64,000 nucleotides of DNA from the NCBI RefSeq assembly GCF_002814235.1, contig NZ_PHSU01000018.1, positions 1 through 64,000 on the forward strand, read 5' to 3'. This document shows, one piece after another, positions 23,406 to 32,419 of the stretch; the stretch's first letter is position 1, and each line of letters opens with the position of its first letter. The translations under genes were made by a program, and so were the position numbers. This DNA is from Pseudomonas sp. QS1027 (GTDB taxonomy: Bacteria > Pseudomonadota > Gammaproteobacteria > Pseudomonadales > Pseudomonadaceae). Below the pieces are notes generated by a model. The model was not told the origin of the DNA and ran no database searches. It saw only the letters and a program-made list of their open reading frames with translations.

Positions 23406-23584
23406 CGAGATCTCCGGCAGAGTCTCTGTTTTAGCCCCGTGCCAGGCTTTCGTCCAGTGCCCTTGCAGCAGTCGAGGGTTATGTCGCAAAAACCGCAAAC
23501 GCCAAGGCCTTATTCCTGCTTGCTTCTGCAAGCTTTCCCACGAAGCCTATACTCGCTACAGGCAGTATTCAGGGGGGCCTCTCG

Positions 23585-24604
23585 ATGTTCGCTCTCATGC
23601 AAAGCACTCGTCTTGAGTCGCTGCACCTCAGTGTTGATCCCGTTACCGGGTTGAAGGCGGTGATTGCCATCCACAACCGTCGTCTCGGGCCGGCGCTGGG
23701 CGGCTGTCGTTACCTGGCCTATCCCGACGATGAAAGTGCCATGGTCGATGCCATCCGTCTGGCCCAGGGCATGAGCTACAAGGCCGCGCTTGCGGGATTG
23801 CCGGTGGGCGGCGGCAAGGCGGTGATCATTCGTCCGCCCCATGTGGAAAACCGCGCCGCGTTGTTCGAGGCCTTCGGTCGTTGTATCGAGCAGCTCAACG
23901 GACGCTATATCACCGCCATCGACAGTGGGACCTCCACCGCCGACATGGACTGCATCGCCCAATACACCCAGCACGTCACCAGCACCACCAGCGCCGGTGA
24001 CCCGTCGCCGCATGCGGCCATGGGTGTGTTCGCGGGGATTCGCACCACCGCCATGGCGCGACTGGGCAGCGACAACCTGGAAGGGTTACGGGTGGCGGTG
24101 CAAGGGTTGGGTAATGTCGGTTATGCCCTGGCCGAGCAGCTGCACGCGGCGGGGGCGGAATTGCTGGTCAGCGATACCGACCCGGGCAAGGTGCAACTGG
24201 CCATGGAGCAGTTGGGGGCGCATCCGATCGCTTGTGAAGCCTTGCTCAGTACTCCGTGCGATATCCTGGCCCCTTGCAGCGTGGGCAATGTGCTCACCAG
24301 CCAGAGCGTGGCGCAGCTGCGTTGCGCAGCGGTGGCGGGTTCGGCCAGCACCCAGCTGACCCATATCAGCGTCGCCGATCAGTTGGAAAAACGCGGGATT
24401 CTTTATGCGCCCGACTACGTGATCAGTTCTGGCGGATTGATCTATGTGACCCTCAGGCACCAGGGCGAGGAGCTGGCGACCATCACCGCCCACTTGTCCC
24501 GTATCGGCACGCGCCTGACCGAAGTCTTTGCCCATGCCCAGGCGGAAAAGCGCTCGCCGGCGCGGGTGGCCGACGAACTGGCGGAGCGCCTGCTTTACCG
24601 TTGA
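23585..24604 (+). CDS. Leucine/valine/phenylalanine dehydrogenase (Glu/Leu/Phe/Val dehydrogenase family)
   Basis: A 339-residue NAD-dependent amino acid dehydrogenase that reversibly deaminates branched-chain or aromatic amino acids. It has LGPALGGCRYLAYPDDESAM, the catalytic Lys in GLPVGGGKAVII (with a second Lys in MSYKAALAG), and the Rossmann loop VQGLGNVGYALAEQL. Length and motifs match leucine dehydrogenase. A purine-rich AGGGGGG lies upstream of the ATG. Proximity to the homogentisate genes fits amino-acid catabolism, but an unrelated gene lies between. Substrate preference cannot be read from the sequence. Confidence 0.9.
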   Translation: MFALMQSTRLESLHLSVDPVTGLKAVIAIHNRRLGPALGGCRYLAYPDDESAMVDAIRLAQGMSYKAALAGLPVGGGKAVIIRPPHVENRAALFEAFGRCIEQLNGRYITAIDSGTSTADMDCIAQYTQHVTSTTSAGDPSPHAAMGVFAGIRTTAMARLGSDNLEGLRVAVQGLGNVGYALAEQLHAAGAELLVSDTDPGKVQLAMEQLGAHPIACEALLSTPCDILAPCSVGNVLTSQSVAQLRCAAVAGSASTQLTHISVADQLEKRGILYAPDYVISSGGLIYVTLRHQGEELATITAHLSRIGTRLTEVFAHAQAEKRSPARVADELAERLLYR

Positions 24605-24634
24605 GCGAACCGGTTCCTGCCGTCTGGCGCTGTC

Positions 24635-24901
24635 TTACTCGACAGGGACAGGGGACGAGAGCAATTCGCTCAACGCATCCGGCTGGCTCTTGAACGCCCG
24701 GGCGAATACATCACGGTTTTTCGCCATGTAGATGCCGGCTTCTTCCACCTGCTGCTCGCTCAGCGAGGGCACGGCTTTTTGCAGGACTTCGGCCAACAGC
24801 TCGGCCAGTTCGAGCATTTTGTCATGACGGTCAGCTTCGGCTTTATCCATGAACAAACGCTCCAGATCTCGGCTGCTGCGGTATACCACTTCGACGGCCA
24901 T
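24635..24901 (-). CDS. yebG: YebG family SOS-induced protein
   Basis: An 88-residue protein with the YebG start MAVEVVYRSSRDLERLF and helices KMLELAELLAEVLQKAV and VEEAGIYMAKNRDVFARAF. YebG is a DNA-damage-inducible protein of unclear function. A near-perfect LexA box lies 44 bp upstream, directly supporting SOS control. GAGGT lies about 5 bp before the ATG. It converges on the leucine dehydrogenase gene with 30 bp between. Confidence 0.92.
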   Translation of the reverse strand: MAVEVVYRSSRDLERLFMDKAEADRHDKMLELAELLAEVLQKAVPSLSEQQVEEAGIYMAKNRDVFARAFKSQPDALSELLSSPVPVE

Positions 24902-24944
24902 TCACCACCTCACATGCCTTCACGATAGTTGTGTTTTGCAATTA

Positions 24945-24960
24945 CTGTATTTATATACAG
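24945..24960. promoter_or_regulatory. LexA box upstream of yebG
   Basis: CTGTATTTATATACAG is a 16-bp site with both CTGT and ACAG half-sites intact, differing from the gammaproteobacterial consensus only within the central AT-rich region. On the minus strand it overlaps TATAAAT, a possible -10 element of yebG. Confidence 0.9.
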
Positions 24961-25187
24961 CTAAAAGCATAAGCGAATCCCCAGGGTTTGGGTAGTGGCT
25001 TTTTAATGTAGACCTATTTCCCGGTTTGTCAGGTGCGCTGCTGCGTCGACAGGCCGCACCACCCTGGCGTGCCCCGGAAGGCATTATCACCATCTCACCC
25101 CTTTCCCTGGCCTTTTTTCTGCATGCAGGAAAAACAGTCATCTTCCACCCGCATCCTCCGATCAAACCGAACCAAGGAACCTGCACC

Positions 25188-25688
25188 GTGAAAATCAATT
25201 GGGCCGAAAAGCTGAGGCAAAACGTCCATCAGGTGGCCGAGTCCCTGGGCAACCTGTTCGTCGAGTCGTTTCATTACCTGGCGCTGTTCGCCATTGGCGG
25301 GGTCACGGCCTGGGCGGCGGTGATGGAGTTCCTGACGATGATCGAAGAGGGTCATCTGAAGATCGACGACATCCTGCTGCTGTTCATCTACCTCGAACTG
25401 GGGGCGATGGTGGGGATCTACTTCAAGACCAACCACATGCCGGTGCGCTTCCTGATCTACGTGGCGATCACCGCGCTGACCCGGCTGCTGATTTCCAACG
25501 TGTCGCACCACAATCCGCCGGACATGGGCGTGGTTTACCTTTCCGGTGCGATCCTGCTGCTGGCGCTGGCGATCCTGGTGGTGCGCTATGCCTCGTCGCA
25601 GTTTCCGTCGGTGAAGATCGAGCATCCGCAACGCAAGACCGGAGAAGGCTCCAGCGAGCATCCGGAAGTGGAGAAGGGCGAGATTTGA
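25188..25688 (+). CDS. PsiE family phosphate-starvation-inducible membrane protein
   Basis: A 166-residue integral membrane protein with four hydrophobic segments (FHYLALFAIGGVTAWAAVMEF, then ILLLFIYLELGAMVGIYF, FLIYVAITALTRLLI and YLSGAILLLALAILVV) and a hydrophilic C-terminal tail. LELGAMVGIYFKTNHMPVRF is the family's typical loop. The GTG at 25188 has AAGGA 9 bp upstream; a longer reading starting at 25026 adds unconvincing sequence. No pho box was recognised, so the name reflects family membership, not demonstrated phosphate control. Confidence 0.85.
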   Translation: MKINWAEKLRQNVHQVAESLGNLFVESFHYLALFAIGGVTAWAAVMEFLTMIEEGHLKIDDILLLFIYLELGAMVGIYFKTNHMPVRFLIYVAITALTRLLISNVSHHNPPDMGVVYLSGAILLLALAILVVRYASSQFPSVKIEHPQRKTGEGSSEHPEVEKGEI

Positions 25689-25711
25689 AACACGCCGTCA
25701 GGCGACGACGC

Positions 25712-25741
25712 CTGTAAGCGCGAGGGTGCTCGCGCTTACAG
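25712..25741. terminator. 13-bp perfect hairpin between convergent psiE-like and lipoprotein genes
   Basis: CTGTAAGCGCGAG (25712-25724) and CTCGCGCTTACAG (25729-25741) pair without mismatch around GGTG. It sits 23 bp after one stop and 11 bp before the other. No T-run follows on either strand, so it may act as a bidirectional barrier or RNA-stabilising stem rather than a classical terminator. Confidence 0.65.
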
Positions 25742-25752
25742 AAGGCCTTTGA

Positions 25753-26094
25753 TCAGTTGACCCAGGCACCGGCACGCAAATGCCAGCCGTCGTTATGCCG
25801 TTCCCAGTGCGGGTGCACATAGCGATAACCCTGACGCACCGGTTCCCAATGACCGTGCATTGCCACATAGCGCCGCCCGTCCCAATGCCAGTAGCCCCGT
25901 GCCCAGATGAATCCAGGGCGATAGGCCGGCTCCACTTCGATCACTTCCTGCGGTGGTGGCTGCGGTGCCACCACTTCCACGTATTGCGGCGCGGGCCGTT
26001 CGACCACCACCTGGCGATCGTGAACCACGCGTTCCTGTACGCAACCGGAAGCCGCCACGACTACCGCTGCAAGTGCTGCGTAACGTAAAAACAT
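25753..26094 (-). CDS. YXWGXW-repeat lipoprotein
   Basis: A 113-residue protein with a lipoprotein signal peptide (MFLRYAALAAVVVAASGC, Cys18 as lipidation site). A Pro/Val-rich stretch follows, then aromatic repeats PGFIWARGYWHWDGRRYVAM and HGHWEPVRQGYRYVHPHWE, as in the YXWGXW family (PF12779-like). GAGGAGG lies 4-6 bp upstream of the chosen ATG, which the longer reading lacks. Such proteins sit in the outer membrane or periplasm and have no defined role. Confidence 0.85.
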   Translation of the reverse strand: MFLRYAALAAVVVAASGCVQERVVHDRQVVVERPAPQYVEVVAPQPPPQEVIEVEPAYRPGFIWARGYWHWDGRRYVAMHGHWEPVRQGYRYVHPHWERHNDGWHLRAGAWVN

Positions 26095-26359
26095 GTTGCC
26101 TCCTCGGGATGGTCCGCCCACGGCGCACGCCTGGCGAACGGATCGTTGCCGTGTTTTCTCACCGGCTACGCTTGTTGTAACAGTATGTATCTGTCCGGAT
26201 CCTGAACCCGATACAGTCTTTTTCACGGCAAGAGCCACTTGTCACAAGCCTTGGGCAGGATAGAACTGAATGCGCATTTGTCAGCATTGGTACAGCCAGT
26301 TCAACAGACACTGGGAATGAAAGGATTGCTGCCGTTCTCACCTTTGGAAGCCACTTGAT

Positions 26360-27898
26360 ATGCCAGTACCGGGTGCTGTTCTACGTTGTCTGGGGTTGTC
26401 GGTATGCCTGGCGGCGGGATTTCCCGCCGTCGCTGTTGCGGCGCCCGTGGTGCCGTTGAGTCCTGCCGACGCGGCCTGGCTGCGGCGCGACGGTTATGAT
26501 CTGGATGCGGCGAACGTCGCGCGCTTTCGGGCCATGGGCCGTGCCGGCTTGCTCGAGGCGCAACTGGCTGACCGTATCCGTGACCCGCTGCCGCCGGGCA
26601 TCGACGCACAATTGCGGGCCTTCCCGATCCTCGCGCAACCGCAGCAGGCCACCTTGCTCGCCTTCAAGCAAGGCCAGGAGCAACTGCAGTCGATGCCGGA
26701 CGGCGATGCCAAGGCCGATGCCAGGAAGGCCCAGCAGCAACTGCTCAATGACGCCGCCGACCAGGCCCGGCAAATCACCTTGCTGCGGGCGGTCTATGGT
26801 AGCAACCAGCTCAAGGAGCAGATGGTCGGCTTCTGGCTCAATCATTTCAGCGTGTTTGCCGGCAAGGGCGCGGTACGCCTGATGGCGGCGGACTACGAAG
26901 AGCAGGTCATCCGCCCACATGCCCTGGGCAAGTTCAGGGACCTGGTCCTGGCGACCCTCAAGAGCCCGGCCATGCTGGAGTTTCTCGACAATGCCCAGAA
27001 CGCCAACGGCAAGGTCAACGAAAACTACGCCCGCGAACTGATGGAACTGCACACCCTGGGGGTCGGTTCCGGCTACACCCAGCAGGATGTCCAGCAACTG
27101 GCGCTGATCCTTACCGGTGCCGGGGTGCGGCCGCTGGATGGCCGGGTGCAGAAGTTCGGGCCACGGGTGGCGCCGTTGGTGGTGAATGACGGGATGTTCC
27201 AGTTCAATCCCAAGCGCCATGACTTCTCCGACAAGGTGCTGCTGGGCGAATCGATCCAGGGCAGTGGTTTCGATGAAATCACCCAGGCGGTGAATCTGAT
27301 CACCCGGCAGAAAGCCTGTGCGCAATTCATCTCGCGCAAACTGGCGCAATACTTTGTTGCCGACCAGCCGCCGCAGTCCCTGGTGGACCGCATGAGCGTG
27401 ACCTTCCAGCGCAGCGATGGCGACATCGCCCAGGTGCTGCGTACGCTCTTCGAGTCGCCGGAACTGCTGCAAAGCGCCGGAAAAAAATTCAAGGACCCGA
27501 CCCAGTTCGTGGTCTCGGCGGTACGCCTGGCCTACGACGGCAAGCCCATCGCCAATCCGCGGCCGATGCTCAACTGGCTCAATCAGCTGGGTGAACCGGT
27601 ATTCGGCCGGCAGACCCCGGACGGCTGGCCGCTGGATGCCGCCGGTTGGGCCAGCTCGGGGCAGATGTCGAAGCGTTTCGAAATCGCCCGGTCCATCGGC
27701 TCGGGCTACAACAAGTTGTTTACCCCGGAAGGCAGTGACAAGGCCCAGGGCGGTTTCCCCATGATCACTACGCCGCTGTACTACGAGGCCATCGGCCCGC
27801 ATCTGTCGGCGGCTACCGCCGCCGCGCTGAATCAGGCCACCTCGCCGCAGGAATGGAACACCTTCCTGCTGTCTTCACCGGACTTCAACAACCGTTAA
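26360..27898 (+). CDS. DUF1800 family exported protein
   Basis: A 512-residue protein with a Sec-type signal peptide (CLGLSVCLAAGFPAVAVAAP). The body begins PLSPADAAWLRRDGYDLDAA and carries DUF1800 motifs: MVGFWLNHFSVFAGKG, NENYARELMELHTLGVGSGY and GFDEITQAVNLI, then FISRKLAQYFVAD. DUF1800 genes almost always precede a DUF1501 gene, as here (28 bp downstream). The function of this two-protein exported system is unknown; roles in secretion of, or binding to, extracellular polymers are only guesses. GGAAG lies 10 bp before the ATG. Confidence 0.88.
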   Translation: MPVPGAVLRCLGLSVCLAAGFPAVAVAAPVVPLSPADAAWLRRDGYDLDAANVARFRAMGRAGLLEAQLADRIRDPLPPGIDAQLRAFPILAQPQQATLLAFKQGQEQLQSMPDGDAKADARKAQQQLLNDAADQARQITLLRAVYGSNQLKEQMVGFWLNHFSVFAGKGAVRLMAADYEEQVIRPHALGKFRDLVLATLKSPAMLEFLDNAQNANGKVNENYARELMELHTLGVGSGYTQQDVQQLALILTGAGVRPLDGRVQKFGPRVAPLVVNDGMFQFNPKRHDFSDKVLLGESIQGSGFDEITQAVNLITRQKACAQFISRKLAQYFVADQPPQSLVDRMSVTFQRSDGDIAQVLRTLFESPELLQSAGKKFKDPTQFVVSAVRLAYDGKPIANPRPMLNWLNQLGEPVFGRQTPDGWPLDAAGWASSGQMSKRFEIARSIGSGYNKLFTPEGSDKAQGGFPMITTPLYYEAIGPHLSAATAAALNQATSPQEWNTFLLSSPDFNNR

Positions 27899-27926
27899 TG
27901 TCGTGCTCTTCAAGGAAGGTGCAGTG

Positions 27927-29126
27927 ATGAATCGTCGAGACTTTCTGGTCGCTTCAGCGGTTGCCGCCGCGACCCTGCCGACCTTGTCGTTCTCCGGCAA
28001 GCTGTTTGCCGCCCCCGCGTCGGCGCCGCGCTTTCTGGTGGTGTTCCTGCGCGGCGGCTATGACTGCAACAACCTGCTGGTGCCCTATGCCAGCGATTTC
28101 TACTACGAGTCGCGGCCGACCCTGGCGATTGCCCGGCCCGACCTGCACAACCCCAACAGCGCCATTGCCCTCGACGGCCACTGGGGCCTCAATCCGGTGT
28201 TGCACGATTCGCTCTACCCGCTCTGGCAGCGCAAGCAACTCGCCTTCGTGCCCTTTGCCGGTACCGACGACCTGTCCCGCAGCCATTTCGAAACCCAGGA
28301 CAATATCGAGGCCGGCCTGGCCGGCGATCAGCACGGGCACTACGGTTCGGGCTTTCTCGCCCGCCTGGCCGGCGCCATGCCCGGCAGTGCGCCGATTGCC
28401 TTTACCGATGCCTTGCCCCTGAGCTTCCAGGGCGGCCGGGATATTCCCAACCTGTCGTTGCGCGGGGTCTCGAAACCGGTGTTCGACGAGCGCCAGTCCT
28501 CGATCCTCGCCTCGATGTACAAGGGTACGACGCTGGCCGCGCCGGTGTCCGACGGCCTGCAACTGCGCCAGCAAGTATCGAAGGACCTGCAGGACGAAAT
28601 GGCCAAGGCCGGGCGCGGCGCGCAGACGGCGCAGAATTTCGCCGCGGAAACCCGGCGCATCGCCACCCTGATGCGCGATCAGTATCGGCTGGGTTTCGTC
28701 GATGTCGGCGGCTGGGATACCCACGTCAACCAGGGCGGCGCCCAGGGGCAGCTATCCAACAACCTGGCGAACCTGGGGCAGGGCCTGGCGGCCTTTGCCG
28801 ACGCCATGGGCGATCAGTGGAAAGACACCACCGTGGTGGTGGTCTCGGAGTTTGGCCGCACCTTCCGCGAGAACGGCAATCGCGGCACCGATCATGGCCA
28901 TGGCACGGTCTACTGGGTGCTGGGCGGCAGCGTGCACGGTGGGCGTATCGCCGGTGAGCAAGTGGCAGTGGCACCGGGCAGCCTGTTGCAGAACCGCGAC
29001 TATCCGGTGCTGAACAATTACCGCGATCTGCTGGGCGGCCTGTTGGGCCGCACCTGGGGTTTGTCCACTGCGCAACTTCAGAGCGTTTTTCCCGGCGCAC
29101 GCCCCAATGGCTTGCAGTTGGTGTAG
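27927..29126 (+). CDS. DUF1501 family protein with Tat signal
   Basis: A 399-residue protein with a twin-arginine signal (MNRRDFLVASAVAAATLPTL), followed by FLVVFLRGGYDCNNLLVPY, then GDQHGHYGSGFLARL and SEFGRTFRENG with DHGHG. The DUF1501 core is related to the alkaline phosphatase/sulfatase superfamily, and the D-H-G motifs suggest metal binding. Tat export implies folding with a cofactor in the cytoplasm, in contrast to its Sec-exported DUF1800 partner. AAGGAAGG lies upstream of the ATG at 27927. No phosphatase activity is established for the family. Confidence 0.88.
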   Translation: MNRRDFLVASAVAAATLPTLSFSGKLFAAPASAPRFLVVFLRGGYDCNNLLVPYASDFYYESRPTLAIARPDLHNPNSAIALDGHWGLNPVLHDSLYPLWQRKQLAFVPFAGTDDLSRSHFETQDNIEAGLAGDQHGHYGSGFLARLAGAMPGSAPIAFTDALPLSFQGGRDIPNLSLRGVSKPVFDERQSSILASMYKGTTLAAPVSDGLQLRQQVSKDLQDEMAKAGRGAQTAQNFAAETRRIATLMRDQYRLGFVDVGGWDTHVNQGGAQGQLSNNLANLGQGLAAFADAMGDQWKDTTVVVVSEFGRTFRENGNRGTDHGHGTVYWVLGGSVHGGRIAGEQVAVAPGSLLQNRDYPVLNNYRDLLGGLLGRTWGLSTAQLQSVFPGARPNGLQLV

Positions 29127-29133
29127 CGGCTGC

Positions 29134-29499
29134 TTAACGAACCGGCAGCGTCACGACCCGTCCGGTCGGTGTGACCGGGCGTCCGACACGATGGCCGGGA
29201 CCGCTCCAGACCGGTGCCGGGAGCGTCCCCAGCTTGAGGCTGTCGCTGTCGGTCATGGCCGTGAGGATATCCATCGCGCTGTGTCCCTGCTCGATGGCAA
29301 TGCCGAATTGCACGCTCTGGATCAGGCGTTTCAGCCGCCTGGGATCATTGCGCTGCTCGGCGCTGATCATTCGTTTGGCCACCACGCCATCGGCGTTGGA
29401 CAGGGTCAGCATGACGTCGCCGTCGAGTCCCTGGAGGCTGAGGTTGACCCGGTATTCGGGCTGGAAAGCCTCGTTGATCAACTGAAAGGGGTTATCCAT
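29134..29499 (-). CDS. Small DUF3509-like protein
   Basis: A 121-residue cytosolic protein starting MDNPFQLINEAFQPEYRV. A short beta-rich N-terminal half (LSLQGLDGDVMLTLSNADG) and a helix RRLKRLIQSVQFGIAIEQG are followed by a basic, Pro/Gly-rich tail. The N-terminal part looks like the Pseudomonas DUF3509 family, from memory. The tail after residue 85 is longer than I expect. It converges on the DUF1501 gene with 7 bp between stops. Function unknown. Confidence 0.6.
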   Translation of the reverse strand: MDNPFQLINEAFQPEYRVNLSLQGLDGDVMLTLSNADGVVAKRMISAEQRNDPRRLKRLIQSVQFGIAIEQGHSAMDILTAMTDSDSLKLGTLPAPVWSGPGHRVGRPVTPTGRVVTLPVR

Positions 29500-29684
29500 G
29501 TGTGTCACCACTCTGATCGAAACCTGCATTCATTGACTGCTCGCTGGCCGGATTGGTTCGTCGGTTCCGGACCGGCGGCAGATCGGTGCCCTGACCTCAT
29601 GTCGGGGCACAACTGCATCAATACTGCATGGATGCAGTACTGACGAATCTGTGAGTGCAAGGCTTGTGCCGAGTAAACGACCGT

Positions 29685-31073
29685 TCAGTAGAAACGTCGC
29701 GGGTCGGCGTCGATCAGGCTGGCCAGCTTGGTCAGGGCGAAGCGCAGTTCGTCGCGGCTGGTGGGTGACATCAGCACGATCCGCACGCTGCGGGTATGCC
29801 CCAGGCGCTCGGCCTGGAACTGCGTGCCGCTGAGCACCAGCACCCCGTTGGCCCGCGCCAGCAGGGTGAACTCATCACCGCTCCAGGGCTCGGGCAAGGT
29901 CAGCCACAGATGATAACTGTGGGGTTGGGTGGTGATCTGCAGGCCGCGAAAGACTTCGGCGGCGATGGCCTGGCGCGCGGCGGCTTCGGCGCGCTGGACC
30001 GCTACCAGCCGGGTATCCAGCCCTTCGCTGAGCATCATGCTGGCCAGTTGCGCGGTCAGCGGCGATGGCATCCAGATGCTGCTGCGCACCATGGACGTCA
30101 GGCGCGACAGCAGTTTCGGCGGGCTGTACAGGTAACCGATGCGCAGGGCCGGCATCACCGATTTCGACAGGCTGGTGAGGTACACCGAGCGCTCCGGGGC
30201 GTAGCTGGACAGCGGCTTGATCGACGGATCGTTGGCGAGGAAACCGTAGATATCGTCGTCGATAATGATGAAATCGAATTCTTCGGCAATCGCTGCGATC
30301 TGCGCCCGGCGCGCGGCGGACATGATCGCCGTGGTCGGGTTCTGGCAGGTCGCGACGCAGATCAGCAGCGCCGGTTTTTCCCGCAGGCAACGCTTGCGCA
30401 GGGCCTCGGGAATGATCCCTTCCTCGTCCATTTCCACGCCGCCGAGCCGGCGCTCGAGGCCGTGGGCCAGGGAGATGATTCCGGGGTAGCAAAGTGCTTC
30501 GCAGAGTACCAGGTCACCGCTGTTGCTCAGGGCACTCATGGCGACCATCAGCCCATGCTGCGCGCCGGCGGTGATCACCACCTGCTGCCATTGCGCATCC
30601 GGCACCGACTGGCGCAACCACTGCGCGCCGGCTTCGCGGTGGGCCGGGTGGCCGCCGTCGGGGGCGTAGTCCAGGGCGCGGGCGAAATCCGCGTCGTTGG
30701 CCATGTTCACCAGGGCATCGCGCAACTCGTGTTCGAGAGGCTCGCCATGGGGCTTGATGATCGACAGGTCGAGCAGGTCGGTCGGCCCCGAGGCCAGCAG
30801 TGTCGAGGTCTGTTGACGCTGCACCGGTGTAGCGCCCTGTTCCAGCACATAGGTCCCGCGTCCGACTTCGCCCTGCACCAGCTTGCGCCGCTGGGCCTCG
30901 CTGTAGGCGCGGCTGATGGTGCCGGGCGTGACCTCCAGCGCCTGGGCCAGTTCACGCAGGGTCGGCAGGCGGCTGCCGGTTTTCAGCGTACCGCTGGCGA
31001 TATCCCGCGCCAGCGCGTCGGCGATGGAGAGATACACCGGTTGGTTGAAGTCGCTGAGCCGAGGAACCCACAT
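29685..31073 (-). CDS. MocR/PdxR-type GntR regulator with aminotransferase-like domain
   Basis: The 462-residue protein joins a GntR winged helix (about 10-80: YLSIADALARDIASGTLKTG and LEVTPGTISRAYSEAQ) to a fold-type I aminotransferase domain that binds PLP. The PLP lysine is in TSLSKSVMPALRIGYLY and an Asp-Tyr motif is in IIDDDIYGFL. MocR proteins sense a metabolite through PLP and bind direct repeats. Exactly such repeats (31135-31192) lie between it and the divergent BenE-type transporter gene, so it very likely controls that gene and itself. The sensed molecule is unknown. Confidence 0.92.
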   Translation of the reverse strand: MWVPRLSDFNQPVYLSIADALARDIASGTLKTGSRLPTLRELAQALEVTPGTISRAYSEAQRRKLVQGEVGRGTYVLEQGATPVQRQQTSTLLASGPTDLLDLSIIKPHGEPLEHELRDALVNMANDADFARALDYAPDGGHPAHREAGAQWLRQSVPDAQWQQVVITAGAQHGLMVAMSALSNSGDLVLCEALCYPGIISLAHGLERRLGGVEMDEEGIIPEALRKRCLREKPALLICVATCQNPTTAIMSAARRAQIAAIAEEFDFIIIDDDIYGFLANDPSIKPLSSYAPERSVYLTSLSKSVMPALRIGYLYSPPKLLSRLTSMVRSSIWMPSPLTAQLASMMLSEGLDTRLVAVQRAEAAARQAIAAEVFRGLQITTQPHSYHLWLTLPEPWSGDEFTLLARANGVLVLSGTQFQAERLGHTRSVRIVLMSPTSRDELRFALTKLASLIDADPRRFY

Positions 31074-31134
31074 GCTTGATGGCTACCGATCCTGAAAAGT
31101 GCGGGCAAGCTTATCACAGGGTGTATGAATCTAA

Positions 31135-31192
31135 ATTGATTCTATTGAATCGAATCAATTTATGCGGTTATATGCGCATCAATCGAATCAAT
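31135..31192. promoter_or_regulatory. MocR operator array: two direct and one inverted 8-mer
   Basis: AATCGAATCAAT occurs at 31148-31159 and again at 31181-31192 (period 33 bp, about three helical turns). An inverted copy of its core, ATTGATTC, is at 31135-31142. Two direct repeats plus an inverted half-site is the pattern described for MocR-type regulators such as GabR and PdxR. The array lies between the MocR start (31073) and the transporter start (31220). Confidence 0.75.
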
Positions 31193-31219
31193 GTATTCCA
31201 CACCCAGGTATCGACGCTT

Positions 31220-32419
31220 ATGAGCAGCCTCAGGCAGGACTTTTCGTTATCCGCGGTGATCGCCGGCTTTATCGCGGTGGTCATCTCCTACGCCGGCCCC
31301 TTGATCATCGTCTTCCAGGCGGCGTCCCAGGCCCATCTGTCCAACGACCAGGTTTCGTCGTGGATCTGGGCGATCTCCATCGGCAGCGGCGTCACCGGCC
31401 TGCTGTTGAGCTGGCGCCTGCGGATCCCGGTGATCACCGCCTGGTCGACCCCCGGCGCAGCGCTGCTGGTATCGATGCTGCCGACGGTGTCATTCGCCGA
31501 GGCGATCGGCGCCTATGTGGTGGCCTCGGTGATCATCCTGGCGGTGGGGCTGTCGGGGGCCTTCGACAAGTTGATGAGCCGCCTGCCCAAGGCGATTGCC
31601 GCGGCGATGCTGGCGGGAATCCTGTTTCGCTTCGGCGCCGAGCTGTTCACCTCGATCCGCCTGCAACCGGCGCTGGTGTTGTCGATGATCGCCGTCTATC
31701 TGGTGTGCAAGCGTTTCTCGCCGCGCTACGCGATTCTCTCGGTGTTGATTGTCGGCTGTGGTTTTGCCGCGCTGATGGGTGAATTGAACCAGGGCGCGAT
31801 CACGGTGGCGGTGGCGCATCCGATCTTCACCGCACCCGAGTGGAGCTGGCACGCGATCATCAATATCGGCCTGCCGCTGGCCCTGGTGACCCTGACCGGC
31901 CAGCACGTGCCGGGCATGGCCGTGTTGCGCACCGCCGGTTATACCCAGCCGGCCCGGCCGATGATTTCGCTGACGGCCATTGGCGCGGTGTTGCTGGCCC
32001 CGTTCGGTGCCCATGGCCTCAATCTGGCGGCGATCACGGCGGCGATCTGCACCGGTCGCGAGGCCCACGAAAACCGCGACAAACGTTATATCGCCGGCAT
32101 CGCCTGCGGGGTGTTCTACATCCTGATGGGCACCTTCGGCGCGACCCTGGCCTCGGTGTTCGGCGCCTTGCCCAAGGAGTTGATCGCGTCCCTGGCCGGG
32201 CTGGCGCTGTTCGGCGCGATCAGTGCCGGGCTCACGGGTGCCATGGCCGAGGAGAAACAGCGGGAAGCGGCGCTGATCACCTTTCTGGTGACCGCATCGG
32301 GCATGAGCTACCTGGGTTTGGCGGCGGCGTTCTGGGGATTGATCTTCGGCCTGGTGGCGCATTTCGTGCTGAGCTACACCCGTGAGCGCAAGGTGCTGCC
32401 GGGGTTGCGCGAGGCTTGA
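31220..32419 (+). CDS. BenE family transporter
   Basis: A 399-residue inner-membrane protein with about 12 hydrophobic segments. It has the BenE hallmarks ITAWSTPGAALLVS, LPKAIAAAMLAGILFRFG and FGAHGLNLAAITAAICTG. BenE of Acinetobacter and Pseudomonas is a benzoate/H+ symporter, but no benzoate genes are near. Control by a PLP-dependent MocR regulator hints at an amine or amino-acid-derived aromatic substrate, which is inference. The ATG at 31220 gives a normal N-terminus; longer readings run through the operator array and are rejected. Confidence 0.88.
   Translation: MSSLRQDFSLSAVIAGFIAVVISYAGPLIIVFQAASQAHLSNDQVSSWIWAISIGSGVTGLLLSWRLRIPVITAWSTPGAALLVSMLPTVSFAEAIGAYVVASVIILAVGLSGAFDKLMSRLPKAIAAAMLAGILFRFGAELFTSIRLQPALVLSMIAVYLVCKRFSPRYAILSVLIVGCGFAALMGELNQGAITVAVAHPIFTAPEWSWHAIINIGLPLALVTLTGQHVPGMAVLRTAGYTQPARPMISLTAIGAVLLAPFGAHGLNLAAITAAICTGREAHENRDKRYIAGIACGVFYILMGTFGATLASVFGALPKELIASLAGLALFGAISAGLTGAMAEEKQREAALITFLVTASGMSYLGLAAAFWGLIFGLVAHFVLSYTRERKVLPGLREA

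Noticed and set aside
25141..25187. Pho box upstream of the psiE-like gene
   Set aside because: Only a single CAGTCAT-like heptamer was seen, not the two correctly spaced copies a PhoB site needs.
24920..25198. 92-codon minus-strand frame upstream of yebG
   Set aside because: It covers the LexA box and the psiE-like leader and has no family features.
31220..32419. Benzoate degradation locus suggested by the BenE name
   Set aside because: No benABCD, cat or other aromatic ring-hydroxylation genes lie nearby, and the regulator is MocR-type rather than BenR.
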